64,000 bases of DNA, taken from the NCBI RefSeq assembly GCF_964204645.1, contig NC_134029.1, positions 5,713,001 through 5,777,000 of the forward strand. The letters are read 5' to 3'. The notes under the pieces are model-generated. The model saw only the letters and a list, made by a program, of their open reading frames with translations, did not search any database and was not told the origin of the DNA. Made by a program: the position numbers and the translations under genes. This stretch comes from Tubulanus polymorphus. Its lineage: Eukaryota; Nemertea; Palaeonemertea; Tubulaniformes; Tubulanidae. Positions 50,940 to 62,885 of the stretch are shown here, piece after piece (position 1 is the first letter of the stretch; each line of letters opens with the position of its first letter).

Positions 50940-51766
50940 CAGCTTTATTTCTACAAATAAAGATGGCGCAGTAAACCCGGAAATGTCATATTTCTTGTCA
51001 CTTCACGTATAGCATAGAAATCTCAAAATCTTTGTTAAAACGTGGGTTCAGCGTCAAGGGTTCTTAAATGTCATAAACTATACTATTTCGGGAGTAGCAC
51101 TTTAAGTGTCCCTGCTATGGTAAATGCCGTCGATAATGTCATAGATGAACGAACAACCAACGCAATAGTCTGAAATACCAGGCAGTCGTTGTTTACGGTT
51201 CTGAGGAACAACGGCTAGGTACTAGACTACCCAACGCAACCGTTGTTTTTGTGAGTTTTTGGACGGTTGCAACGCCCTCCCTGCCGCTCCAGCCACACTC
51301 TTGTCCTCTCCTGAAGCCTTCAAGATTCCAAGCCTTCTTCAAGCAATTTCCTCTCTACCCATGGCATAGGCCTACCTTCCATACCAAGACCTACACCGCA
51401 GTGTTTTCAATGCTGGTACATTAGGCCGCCCTAGGGCTATATATGTTTTTTACATACTTTATGTTTATTTTTACAAAAGCCATTCGATAATCTTTTTCTT
51501 CTGTTATCTTAACACAGATGCGCACCTGCTAATAAGTACTCATCTTATGAGGCTTTAGCATTAACTGATAGATAGATATTCTATTGAATATAAGTTCTAC
51601 ACCCGGACAGTGATAGAAAGGTGACCTAAACTGCAGTAAAAAGTTGAAACCTTCCTCAATTCATAGAAATATTGTGGGTTTTTCTCCAGTTAAATTGAAT
51701 TGTAAACTAGTCTTTTATCTGAAAATATTTTCTACTTCAGCATTGACAAAACTGGAAAGAGCAACG
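50940..51766 (+). promoter_or_regulatory. DET1 upstream region and probable non-coding first exon
   Basis: A YY1-like AAGATGGCGC lies at 50960-50969. A TTCTACTTCAG acceptor at 51740, 27 bases before the first ATG, shows that a 5' UTR exon is spliced on. The start site is not fixed. Confidence 0.35.
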
Positions 51767-54101
51767 ATGCTCGGCAGCCACAGAAACCGGAAAAGCAAAT
51801 CGGACTTTCTGTCGATAATTGATTCGATGCCAACATCGACGAATTGTGGAATCGTTCCTCGCAAAATTCCCAATCAGAATATCGTTCATCGTCTTCTTCA
51901 ACGCGAAATCCACTCGTCGACCGCCGGAACGCAGTTTCACATCGCTAGAAAACTCTACACGAACGTGTTTCCAAATTTCACGATCGTAAACGTGGAAAAA
52001 CCACCGTGTTTCTTGCGTAAATTCTCGCCCGACGGACGTTACTTCATCGCCTTCTCCGCCGATCAGACGTCGATCGAAGTCTACGAGTTCTGCGGACCGG
52101 CCGCCGCCGAGGACCTCCTCGTGAACATCCGCGGCGAATACATCGCCAACGAGACCGACCCGACGCTCGTGAATATCCGCAATAAATTGTTCGAACGATT
52201 TTTCAAGTTAAAGCATGTGACGGCCGTCTCGTCGAACGGAGAACATCTGAACCGTGAATGTAGTTTATTTACGGACGACGGAAAGTACGTAATCGTCGGC
52301 TCCGCCGTTTATATACCCGAAGATCCGCATCCGTATTTCTTCGACGTTTACCGAAACAACGAATCGGTGTCGCCGAACTTACGATCGCCGCTCGAGGATT
52401 ACTCGCTGCATCTCGTCGACCTCGAAACCGGACGTCTTTGCGACACGCGTTCGTTTAAATGCGACAAGATTTTCCTGTCTCATAACCAGGGCTTGTACTT
52501 GTATAAGGACACATTCGCCGTTTTGTCCGTGCAGCAACAAACGATTCATATATTCCAGGTGACGGCCGACGGCAGTTTCATTGATGTTCGGTCGATCGGA
52601 CGATTTTGCTACGAAGACGACGAGTTGATCGTATCGGCGATGCAGCAGTCGACGGTGACGAATTCGCGGCAGGTTCGCACGTTTTGTGAAGCGCCGATAA
52701 ACTCTCTGAAACACCGGCTGCTCGTGTTTCTGCATAAACGCGCGTTGCAGGAACGCACGGCGATCGCGCTGCGTCGGTTCTATCAGTACTTCGATCAGTT
52801 CCGTTTGCTGCGCATGTGGAAGATGCAGCTGCTCGACGAGAACCATTTGCTGATCAAGTACGCGAGCGAGGAAGTCGTCACGTTGCGCATCGCCGATCCG
52901 AATTCGCAGCCGTCGTTCTTCGTCGTTTACAACATGTTGACGACGAACGTTCTCGCCGTGTTCGAGAACACGTCCGAAGAGCTGCTCGAGTTGTTCGAAA
53001 ATTTCTGCGACCTGTTCCGCAACGCGAACCTGCACTGCGACGCGCAGTTCACGTGTTCGGCATCGAGTAATATATTCGCGCGGCAAATACAACAGCGATT
53101 CAAACAGACGATTATCAACGCGAAATACGGCGGCCAAACGGAAGCCGTTAAACGCCTGCTGGCTCAGTTACCGATAAGCGGACAGTCGTACAGCAGTAGT
53201 CCTTACCTAGACTTATCCTTATTTAGTTATGACGATAAGTGGGTTTCTGTTATGGAAAGACCAAAAGCCTGCGGCGATCATCCAATCAGGTACTTCAATT
53301 TTGTGTGATGGCTTTTTGTCCCCATAATTTCTTGTAAATGGGTCTCAGATAGGTACATTGCATACATAACAAATACATGTTAGAAATATCTTTGATTTTG
53401 CAAAACGTATAAATTATTGTTTTTACTGATAGAATCGTTCATAGCCAGGCACTAGCCTATCTTACTGTTTGCTGTGAATTCGAAATTCGGCTAGGCCATC
53501 TTCTAAAATTCGTCTTGTTGAACCACTTTATGGTTCACGATCTTTTTCCATCTCAGCACCTCATTTTTCGAATGATTTGCCAAACACATGCGTAACCAAC
53601 AATCAAGGGTGATTATTAACATTTTTATCCAAAGACTGTCACTGTTTAATTGGATACATATTTTTCAAAGACCTGTAAGATTGTTTTAATGTTAAGTGCT
53701 TTTGAATAATGAATTATTATTATTATCAAGGTTGGAATTCTGAGGCCAGTTGCACAGCAAAGCATAGATTTAATATCAGTCTCAGTCCATTTTTGCTCCG
53801 TTACTGATGAATAGGCAGATGGGTCCCCTTGACACAAAGTAAACAATCATTTTACTATTTGGCGATGAATATCAGAAATATATTTTTCTCATTGTATTTA
53901 TTTTTCAGGTTCTACGCTCGGGATTCTGGTCTTTTAAAGTTTAAGATCTATGCCGGTGTTTTGGGTAGAAATCCACCACCAGCCGCTCGAAGATTGGTTG
54001 CATTTACATTTCATCCTAGCGCTCCCTTTGCTGTAAGCGTTCAAAGGACTAATGCTGAATATGTAGTGAATTTTCATATTAGACATAGTCAGTCTCAATA
54101 A
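51767..54101 (+). CDS. DET1: DET1 homolog, CRL4 ubiquitin ligase substrate adaptor component
   Basis: De-etiolated-1 works with DDB1, DDA1 and COP1 as a substrate-targeting part of CUL4 ubiquitin ligases in the nucleus. Coding exons 51767-53289 and 53909-54101 join in phase 2 (ATC AG|G TTC) at [11 protein letters not shown], a strictly conserved spot. The product is 571 residues from the first ATG; the second ATG at 51827 gives 551, nearly the human length of 550, and lines up better with the human N-terminus. Conserved runs cover the whole length: [142 protein letters not shown] and [13 protein letters not shown]. Third codon positions in the big exon are GC-rich compared with the flanks. 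An AATAAA overlaps the stop (54097-54102). Confidence 0.97.
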
Positions 54102-55364
54102 ATAATGAAATTGTTGATGGAAAAATACTAATTTTTATAAGATATATATCTTGTTGTTTATTCATTTTTAAGTCTTAGTTTTCTTTGGTATTGTTGATAA
54201 TGTATTAATTGTGGTTGGCTGAGTATTGGAGGAAACATACTCTTCTGTTGTACCAGGCCCCATAACTTGACTTGTTGTTTTCTCATCACCAGCACTTCGT
54301 ACCAGCTAGCTCAACCAGCGATGATCCTGATATGGCATAGAGATGTGAATGTAGGCACCAGGGTCCCAGGTTCGCGAAGGGGGTTTAACTCAAACTCGAT
54401 GATAATTCGAATTGAAAGTGGTAATCCTTGGAGTTGACAGCATTTGGTTTACTTGACTTCTTTACACTTCTTTTAACTTCACTAAGGTAAAGCGATTATG
54501 AGACGTACGTCTCTAAGTGATACAGGAGCTCAAAGCTAGCTATTCCAGATCTCTATAGAGATGAGATAGGCACCTTATGGTATTTGGTTTGCCTCAACGA
54601 CGTAACAAAAGATGCGCTCGTTTTTGGAACATTCTGTTGATTAGGGAGACGCCTTGTTTGGGTTTGACATTGGGTTTGACGGTCGGACATAGAGAAGACA
54701 AAAGTATAATTTTTAGCGTTTTCGGTAAGTAACCTCTTAATTTTACTTTTGATTATAGGCCTGTGAAGTTTCAGTAGCTTTTGTTCCTTAAACGTGTAAA
54801 AACACTTAAGAAAATCTACAAAAAGTAGACAAATCAAACAATATTTTTCAGTAAGAGAAATACAATTCCACATACATGTATATTCATTCTAAAATATATT
54901 TGAAAAAAATGAAAATAATTCAGATCAAAATCTTCCGTTAATGTAATCAAGAATTAATAAATATCCGTATTCGGTTGTCATCGTATCATCCCTTGATCAG
55001 AATGAATGTAGCGTTTCTTTCCGTTTGTTGCAATTCGTAAGCTGACGAGTTGTCTGTTTCATATAATTCAGCAATAGTTTGATACTTGAAATAAATTGAC
55101 TTGATAAGTTGCTTAAATGTAACTAACTGGGAAGCCGTGCATTTACAAATTCCGAGTAAACGGCATTTTGTAAACAACATCCTGTCCAAAAAACACCTTG
55201 CCTCATTCACTCATGTTGATGTTCCATAATCTAATAAGTTTCGTTGACATACATGATAGTTTAATTGTAATATCGGCATTTTACACTAACTCGTACATCG
55301 CAATGTTTAAGACGAGAATTAATTTGCATTAAAAGACGGGGCTGTTATCTTTTGGTTTCAGAAA
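54102..55364. other. intergenic / UGCG 5' region, no gene seen
   Basis: AT-rich. A TTTTGGTTTCAG acceptor at 55361 lies just before the UGCG ATG, so a non-coding UGCG first exon probably lies in this stretch. Minus-strand frames around 54553-55210 lack support. Confidence 0.4.
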
Positions 55365-58024
55365 ATGGTCATTATGAATGAGATACTTTGTTATATGAAG
55401 TTATTGCTGGCATTGATACCGTGGCCATTGTACGGCTTCGTCACTGTGTGTTCCGTCATTTCAATATATTTCAGGTGAGTAACAGCAATCGAACTCCTGC
55501 AGTAGAAATAAAGAATGTGATATTTTATATGCTGATGTCAGGTTATCTAACATGAAATTCAAAAAAGTACAGTGAATCTTTAAAAACCCGTAACCGACGC
55601 TAGTATGCAAAAATAACATTTTCCTGAAGCAGAAAGCTTGCACAAAATCTTTCATTTTCAGTCGTAGAAATTTGAATCGACCTGTCCCTAGTTTGATCGC
55701 CGATGAATGCCCAGACGTGTCGATCATAAAACCTCTAATGGGCGTCGACCGTTTACTAGAAACTAATCTAGAAACGTATTTCCTTCTAACGTATCCAAAG
55801 GTAAGATAAAATATGTACGTGAACTAACACGCTTCATCGAAGTGGTTCTTTATGGCAAAATTATGGTTTTCTGGATCAACAAAGTACCGCATCGGCAGTT
55901 GAATCGAACCTCACTATCAGGAAAACCGCTAGCATGATTTAACCCTGAAAATAGAAGAATTCTGCCCGAACCGTTCAGCTACTGTCTTTGGACTGCCATT
56001 AGTCAATTAGAATATCTCTTACTGCTTTTATTTTCTTTTCTCGTTTTTCAGTATGAAATTTTATTCTGCGTACAAGATGAACAGGATCCGGTTATAGATA
56101 TGTGCCACAGGTTAATGGCGCGATTTCCGATAATTGACTGTAAACTATTCATTGGTAGGTGCAAAAACTTATATTCAGCACAATGAAAGCGAAATTAAAC
56201 CAGAATATTTTCTGTTTTGAATTATTGGAGCTTATATCAAGCCCCGATTAATTGATCTACACTATCAACATATAGAGAAAAATGTGCATTACTATTTATT
56301 TTGATGCACACAGGAGGAAAAAGTAGCGTAATAAATCCTATGGTTCAAAACATGTCCGTCGGTTATGAAAATGCTCAATACGGCTTGATATGGATAAGTT
56401 CTAGTAGAATAAAAGGTGCGTTCAGGAATAGTAGAACCATAACGTTCGAATTAGTACAATCGCAGATATATTTGTTGGAATTCTTGTTTTTTTTCAGCCA
56501 CCCAAAACAGTTTACAAGATATGGTGATAAAAATACGAAATCCAAACGTAGCTATAGTCCACCAAATACCATTCACCTCTGACCAGAAAGGCGTGGCGAA
56601 TACCGTCGAGAAAGTGAGTTATCAAAAATATATGAATCCTGTTGTCGGGCTGTTGGTGTACTGATGCTCTTAAAAACTAAAAAGATCATTGATGTTTTAG
56701 GTTATGGGATTGATCTGGGTGTGTTTTGAGTAAATATCCGATCGTGAAACTAAACCAGTGTCCGATTAATACGGAGTACTGAGTCTAGTGATATTCTTCG
56801 TTCTCTCACTTCAGTTAAGTTTTGGTGGTTCACTTGCACGATATTACATCGCCTTGAACCGTGTAGGGCTGTATTGCCTCACAGGAATGTCTTACCTGAT
56901 GAAGAAAGATGAACTGGACGCCCTCGGGGGTCTCACGCGGTTTGGAAAGTATCTTGCCGAAGACCATTTCCTCTCGAAAGCGTTATACGACAAGTAAGAT
57001 GATCATTACAGAAATCCCAGAAACCGAGAGTTTTGTATTGTATCTTCCCATTCTGCATTTAAATCCTCCATTTCAGAGGATTTACCCTTCAACTGTCAGA
57101 TATACCCGCCCAGCAGAACGTGTCGGGAACATCCATCGTAGCTTATAAGGATAGGATGGTTCGGTAAGATACCAGGTTCTTCGTCATGTACGACATAAAC
57201 GAAAAAAAGTTAGAACATAGATATTTTTATTCGGTAGTGTCCTCGTTTGCCAGAGTTTGATTGCCGCCCGCTGGAGCTCACGCCAATACAAAATTTACAT
57301 TGGTAGTGTCAGAAGGATCTGAGCAACAAACCCCCTACTTACATCTCAAATTTTAGATAAACTCGTCATCATTATTAGTTAGCCCATCATTACTAGTTAG
57401 TCCATAGACTCTAAAACGAATGGTTATGATAATTTCAGGTGGTCACGATTGAGATTAGCAATAATGCCTTTCGTCGCATCCCTCCTTGAACCGTTGATAG
57501 ACAGCATTACGTTAGGGTTGTACATGTCTTGGTCGACGTATCACTTTTTTTCGTTTGACCCGTATATATTTTTTGTTTGTCACATTGGTGTGTGGGTTAT
57601 CTTAGACTATACATTAGTCGGCGGAATACAGGTAAACATATAAAAAAACTGTTTTAAATCAAATGATGCATTCTTAATCGAACACCCGTATATTAGGCTA
57701 TGGAGTAACTATTTTCTCATAATTTACCAAATATCAATGTAGCTTTGCCTTTTGCAATATAAAGTGACATTGTATTGTACTTTCTTACTCCGGCTTTGTG
57801 TTGGGTTTGCAAAATATTGTTTTTTTTTACAGAATGGTGCATTTGCTTTTTCGAAGTCGGAATTCCTCGTTGCGTGGTTGATTCGAGAAGTTCTGCAAAT
57901 TCTGATACATTTCGAAGCGCTAGTCGACGCCAGGAAAATAAAATGGGGAAAACGAACGTACAAAATGAAACTTGGTGGCGACACCGAAGTTATTTCAGAG
58001 AAATTACCATTACAATACGTGTAA
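55365..58024 (+). CDS. UGCG: ceramide glucosyltransferase homologue (GT21), second catalytic Asp absent
   Basis: UGCG transfers glucose from UDP-glucose to ceramide on the cytosolic face of the Golgi. Exons: 55365-55474, 55662-55800, 56052-56154, 56314-56415, 56498-56613, 56815-56993, 57077-57163, 57439-57631, 57833-58024. All are GT-AG with matching phases; 1221 bases, 406 residues (human 394). An N-terminal membrane segment covers about residues 12-36, and hydrophobic C-terminal segments occur (for example IFFVCHIGVWVILDY). Family motifs: VSIIKPLMGVD, FCVQDEQDP (D1 region), VHQIPF, CLTGMSYLMKKDEL, YLAEDHF (D3) and RMVRW, the (Q/R)XXRW motif. At the D2 position the human sequence WICDSGI is replaced by WISSSRI, so the aspartate equivalent to D144 is serine; the nearby KINN is also changed (INPMVQN). 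By family knowledge D2 is needed for catalysis, so this may be an inactive or altered paralog. AATAAA at 58353. Confidence 0.92.
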
Positions 58025-58329
58025 ACGATACTGAATATGCATACTCAAAAAATGTTCCTAATACAAACCATGTTTTCATGTAAAAAGAATGAAATTTCTG
58101 TGTTCGTTTTAGAATTTAGAATTCATCTATTAGGCTAGCTTTGTACTTTATTTGTGCAATAATTCGGGACTCGAACCTAATATTTGCTAATGCGCGATTG
58201 ACAGGAGGGAAACCGGAAGGGAATCCCTAAGAATTGATTTGAATTTATCGAGCAAATTGCGAACTTTATTTATTACTGTTTATGTTGTAAATGAATCTAT
58301 TGTTGTTGCTATTAATGTACGCTGTAGCG

Positions 58330-58375
58330 AATTATATTACTATTTACATTAGAATAAAAGCTACATTAGCATGAA
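58330..58375 (+). terminator. poly(A) signal of the UGCG homologue
   Basis: AATAAA at 58353-58358, about 330 bases after the stop. The next gene's ATG is only 74 bases further on, so its promoter must overlap this 3' UTR. Confidence 0.7.
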
Positions 58376-58431
58376 AAGCACTTGACTTCTCTCAGTCAGA
58401 CAATTCAATCTAAATCCCATCACTATCAGTC

Positions 58432-59137
58432 ATGTCTTGCTGTCATGTTTGTGGAGAAATAAGGAATCCAATGAAAAGATGCACAAGGTGCCATAACGTG
58501 ATGTATTGGTAAGTCGAAAAATCGTATTTGTTCGTTATGTCGGCTGAATGGCTTTTTTCATATCTCTACTGAGGACTTGAAGGATTCTTGGGGAAGTTCG
58601 CTCAATTACTGTATTTTCTTAAGTCAAACAAAACTACCCTTTTTCAGCTCAAGAGAATGTCAGATAAAGAATTGGCCTGAACACAGAGTGACATGCATTC
58701 CAGAAAACAATAAAAACTCCGAAACAGAGGAATCGACTCAGATGTCTCACACCACTGAGCTACCAGTCGAAGCTCGATCCGTAAATATCGTAGTTAAAGC
58801 TAATAAAACAAAGTACAACATTGCCATTCCGGAAACTTGGAACGGAGAGAGAATTATGAACAAAATCACCGAAACTGTAAAAATTCCGTTGGATAAAATG
58901 AAATTGATTCACAAAGGCAGAAAATTGGATGCAACGATTATCAAAACAACGATAAGGAATAAAGTGATTTATCAAGCTATCGGCGAGAAAAACGAGGACG
59001 AATCTGGACTAGACACAGAGGATATACTGACTCTGATGAAACAAATGTCAGTCGATCGGAATACAGCGGTTAAAGCTCTCAGACAATCTGATAACAGTGA
59101 TCTAGTTGATGCTATTATATGGCTGGGCAATAGGTAG
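58432..59137 (+). CDS. MYND zinc finger / ubiquitin-like / UBA-like protein
   Basis: Two exons, 58432-58508 and 58648-59137, join in phase 2 (TG|C) inside the MYND finger; 188 residues. The MYND finger (residues 3-42) has all eight ligands: CHVC, CTRC, CSREC and HRVTC. After an acidic, polar linker, residues about 68-137 look like a ubiquitin-like fold (VNIVVKANKTKYNIAIPETW ... DKMKLIHKGRKLD, ending near VIYQAIG). Residues about 147-186 (DILTLMKQMSVDRNTAVKAL then SDLVDAIIWL) resemble the UBA-like domain of HYPK and NAC-alpha. MYND fingers usually bind proline-rich peptides; UBL and UBA parts suggest contact with ubiquitin or the proteasome. This is inference from fold patterns. I do not know a named vertebrate protein with this order. 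Start chosen because the ATG places the first Cys pair at the N-terminus. Confidence 0.8.
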
Positions 59138-59724
59138 GCCCTATGGAACAATCTGATGTTGATTTTGTACCCAAAGAGAAGAAAACAAATGAAGAGTTTA
59201 GTGCTATCTTATATGGTTTCTTTTAATTCTATTTGATTTGAATGACATGATAGGGTAGTATAGTATATTAAAGCAAATCTTGCCATAAATAAGTGCATAC
59301 ATGGGCGCTGAAATATTTCATTACCTTCGAAAATGTATTATTAGGCTAAAAATATTAGTACCTTGTTTCTCATATTTGGCCTGATCACTTCAGTAAACTG
59401 CAATAATATTTTAATATTTTATCAATTCATTTCCATAACTACCAGGCCTATTATTAGGGGTTAGATGTTAGGCAATGTACGAAGTGGCTTTTAAGTTTAC
59501 CAGAAATGAGAAATAAGGTATCCCTTTTTTTAGCCTTAGAGTCACAGTTTTAGGATAGCACATCCAATGAGTGCATCAAGAATTCAATTTCATATCAAAA
59601 TATTAGTGGATTTACAATTGATGTTTTCATTATAGTTTATCATATTCAACTATCATATTGGAATTCCAAAATAATGAAGGTTCCACTGGATAGATATGGA
59701 TTTTATAACATTGGTGTTAGTGCG
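59138..59724. other. convergent 3' region between MYND gene and GRHPR
   Basis: Holds the 3' UTRs of both genes. No other gene is visible and no strong AATAAA is seen for either gene. Confidence 0.45.
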
Positions 59725-61740
59725 TTATGTTCCGGGTATTTTACAAGGCATCTGTTCTCCATTTAGAGCGGCGATAATATTTCGAGCGGTTAGAAGTGAC
59801 ATTGTGCTACGTGTTTCCTCAGTAGCGCTTCCTATATGCGGCAAAACGACGCAGTTGTCCAACTGTAACAGCGGGTTATCCACGGGTAATGGCTCCGGCG
59901 TCGTGACGTCGAGACCAGCCGCCCGTATTTCCCCGGATTTTAACGCTAAGTACAAGTCATCTTGGTTGACAACCGGACCGCGACTAGTATTAACTAGAAT
60001 CGCATTGCGTTTCATCTTTTTGAAAGCCTCCGTGTTGAACATGCCTTTCGTTTGATCAGTCAACGCACAAGAAACAATCACAAAATCAGACTGTTCCAGT
60101 AGTTCATCCATTGAAACGAATGTAGCACAAATTTCCTGTTCAGCTGTTTCTTTTCTGGTGTTGCCCGTGTATAAAAACCTGTCCACCCCAAATGGTTGTA
60201 GTCTCCTACCGATGGCGAGTCCTAAACCAAAAGATAATCAGTAGCCAACATGAGTATTGCAAAATTAAATTATTATACAAACACAAGTCATATTTCTGGT
60301 TTAACCTTCCTCACCTATTCTTCCCAAGCCAACGATTCCTACTGTGCTATGGTGAAGGCCTTGGCCACATAGCCACAAAGGTTGCCACGTTCCCCATAGT
60401 CCAGCCTTCACAGCATGAACACCTGAAATAAGAAATAGATTAGATCCCTTTAGTTTTGCATTAAACCTACTTTAGATTCCTTTCGCTGTACCAGTCAACT
60501 TGAAATTACAAGAATCAGTGAATTTAAATATCATTTTTTTGGTATGACTTTCTACTTAACATCTAGAAATATTGAAGAATAAACCCACAATACAAAGTGA
60601 TGTTTTGATATTTCGACTCAAATGCTATCGGCCATTTTCAATTTCAGGATTTAAACAAGAGTGCAACATAACTTTCAGAAATCGATATTGAAATGATAAT
60701 AATATTTACAGTAGGCCTATTTTTCGAAAAACTGTCAGACACTCACCTTCGGAGAGACGACGTGAAGTGTTTAGGAGTAAAGCGACAGTTAGTTCAGCTG
60801 TGGCATCAGTGAGCACTTCAGGAGTATAACCTACTGGTATTCCACGTGATTTACATGCCTCTATATCAATATGATCATAACCAACCGACATCGTTCCAAT
60901 TACTTTCAAATTAGGACCTGAAAACACAATTAAAGATTGCTAGATACGTAACAAACCGCAGTTAAGATGTGCTGTATGGTGGTGCCTCTAACCCTTACAC
61001 AATAAGATATGCAAAGTGCCCGACATAAATAGTCAAGTTGTCAGTTTGGACATTGGTCCAGTTTTTAAGTTCACGCAGTAACAGTTACTAATTAGTCAGG
61101 GTGTTCCTACAGATCAGTCATTCCTGGATGTAAGGAGTGTTCAATTTTGAATTCGCTTACCAGTAACCACCTTATTGGTTAAAATGAATTAATTTCCCAA
61201 CTGCATTAATTTAAGGGTAGTCTACAGTATAACTACAAACTATGTAGACAATAATTTTGGATTGCCTAGAAAAAATCGAAAAATCGAGGATTTTGGGCGC
61301 TTTAATCAAGTACGGTTTCTAAATCAATTCTCACTGCCCCACCGGATTATTCAGTAACCTGTCTGTGGTTTAGTTTCACAGTCAGGTATTTTCATAAGCC
61401 CATCTGATTATAAAAGCTTACCACCAACGATTAGGTAACAAACTAACCTACCTGCTGCATCAAGCACCGTAGAATCAATCTTGTCAGTTAGAAGGCAGAA
61501 AAGTGCATCGACATCTTTGATCTGTTTCAGAAGCTCTTCCCTTGATGGTGGCAAATCGCCGTCAATTTTTCTAATTTGACAGTATTTTGACAGAAGCTCC
61601 TCCCCCGCCGTGGGTACGCGTCTGGTGATTAACGCTACCGGTTTGTTATCGTTACTCGGCTGATATCTAGACATAGTTCTAAATGAATATACAATTAAGG
61701 ATCGACTATTTCGTTTCAATAAAGAAATCCACAGCTTCAT
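59725..61740 (-). CDS. GRHPR: glyoxylate reductase/hydroxypyruvate reductase
   Basis: NAD(P)H-dependent enzyme that reduces glyoxylate to glycolate and hydroxypyruvate to D-glycerate. Exons: 61452-61740, 60747-60917, 60315-60422, 59725-60221; each junction is in phase 1 and falls on conserved Gly or Glu codons. 1065 bases, 354 residues (human 328). The nucleotide fold has GLGRIG ([17 protein letters not shown]), split across an intron. Catalytic Arg, Glu and His are in [26 protein letters not shown] and [12 protein letters not shown]. Other landmarks are [11 protein letters not shown] and [20 protein letters not shown]. The first ATG adds about 22 basic, hydrophobic residues ([20 protein letters not shown]) before a second Met, which could be a mitochondrial presequence; starting at the second Met would give a cytosolic form. 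No clear C-terminal peroxisomal signal. Confidence 0.96.
61341..61435. repeat. family B foldback relative in GRHPR intron 1
   Basis: CAGTAACCT, TAGTTTCAC, GTATTTTCATAAGCCCATC and CCACCAACGATTAGGTAAC match the left arm of 8566-8764. It ends within about 15 bases of the intron 1 donor at 61451. Confidence 0.65.
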
Positions 61741-62885
61741 ATTAGGCCAAAGCAGACCAATTCAAACCGGGGACGAACGGAAATAATGGACGGCTTTTTG
61801 ATTGACTTGAATTGATATTAACAAATTCAAATCGTTTATTGACTTCTTTAGGTTAACATTGAACTATAAAATTCAAAATCAAATTTTGACTGGAGTTCTA
61901 TGATTAAACGTATCGGCAAAATGCACTGTCAATATCACGACTTTGTTTCTTTTGTAAATCTGGACTTTCCATGATCCAAGCTGTCCAGTCAGTCCTCTTT
62001 GAAGACCAAGGCGTACCCGCCAGTTTTGGGTGGCTTCACGAAACCTGTTCTAGTTTTTCATGTCAGGTGAACATTACGACGAAACCTATGAAAAAAGTAT
62101 CATTAATCGTCGTGATGGATCGTGCTTGTACACCGGCACGGAAATTATGACCAGGGTCCGGTTTCATGAAAAAGTTTAAGCTTAAATCAGTTAAGTTTGA
62201 ATTGTCCTCATTGAAAACACGAAGTAACCAATGGCGATTACACTAAAAAATTGAGTTAAACTTTCTCGTGAAACTGGATCCAGGGCGGATAACGGGCAAG
62301 GCAGGCCGTAATTCTTTGAATAATCATTTCTTCAAGGTTACTGTAAAGTAAGTTCTCTGGTGTGTATGACGCTTTTACAGTAAACCGACGAACTGTAAAT
62401 CTCGTCTACGGGGAATTTAAAAAAATAGTCTATGTACTTTAGCCGCGGATTTAAGCGGTGGTGCACTTGACACCAGAACTACAAGAGTATTAGTTCGCTT
62501 ACCTTGGAGCCTTATCGTCAACATTCGCAAAGAAACTTTAAGCCATAGAAAAAAAATCACCAACATGTTTCACGTATTCATACCACTAAATCTTCCATTT
62601 GCAAGAAAACCGCGATTAGAAAACGAATTTGAAAAGGAAAACCTTTACAAAGGTATGGATGACGTAGTATATTTTACATTCAAATCAGTGATGACAATTA
62701 AAAAACGAAGCTGAATCTAGCACAATATCGACTTCTGACAACCCGAACCAAACAATTCAAATGTGATTAACAGAGGAAAAGCATTTTCGTTTACGAAAGA
62801 ACTTGAAAGACAATGTCATTTTTCTTTAAAACACCAATTGCGCGAAAATTCCAGGGTTAAGGACAATAATATCCGACAAACTTGA
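61741..62885. other. intergenic with foldback element
   Basis: GRHPR upstream region plus the 3' region of the next minus-strand gene. It contains the foldback element at 62153-62284 and no supported exon. Confidence 0.45.
62153..62284. repeat. foldback element, family E
   Basis: CCAGGGTCCGGTTTCATGAA-AAAGTTTAA on the left and TTAAACTTTCTCGTGAAACTGGATCCAGGG on the right form inverted arms of about 30 bases, inner parts also partly complementary (TTAAATCAG / ACACTAAAAAATTGAG). Confidence 0.75.

Noticed and set aside
52379-53137. 252-codon minus-strand frame
   Set aside because: Shadow of the GC-rich DET1 exon on the opposite strand.
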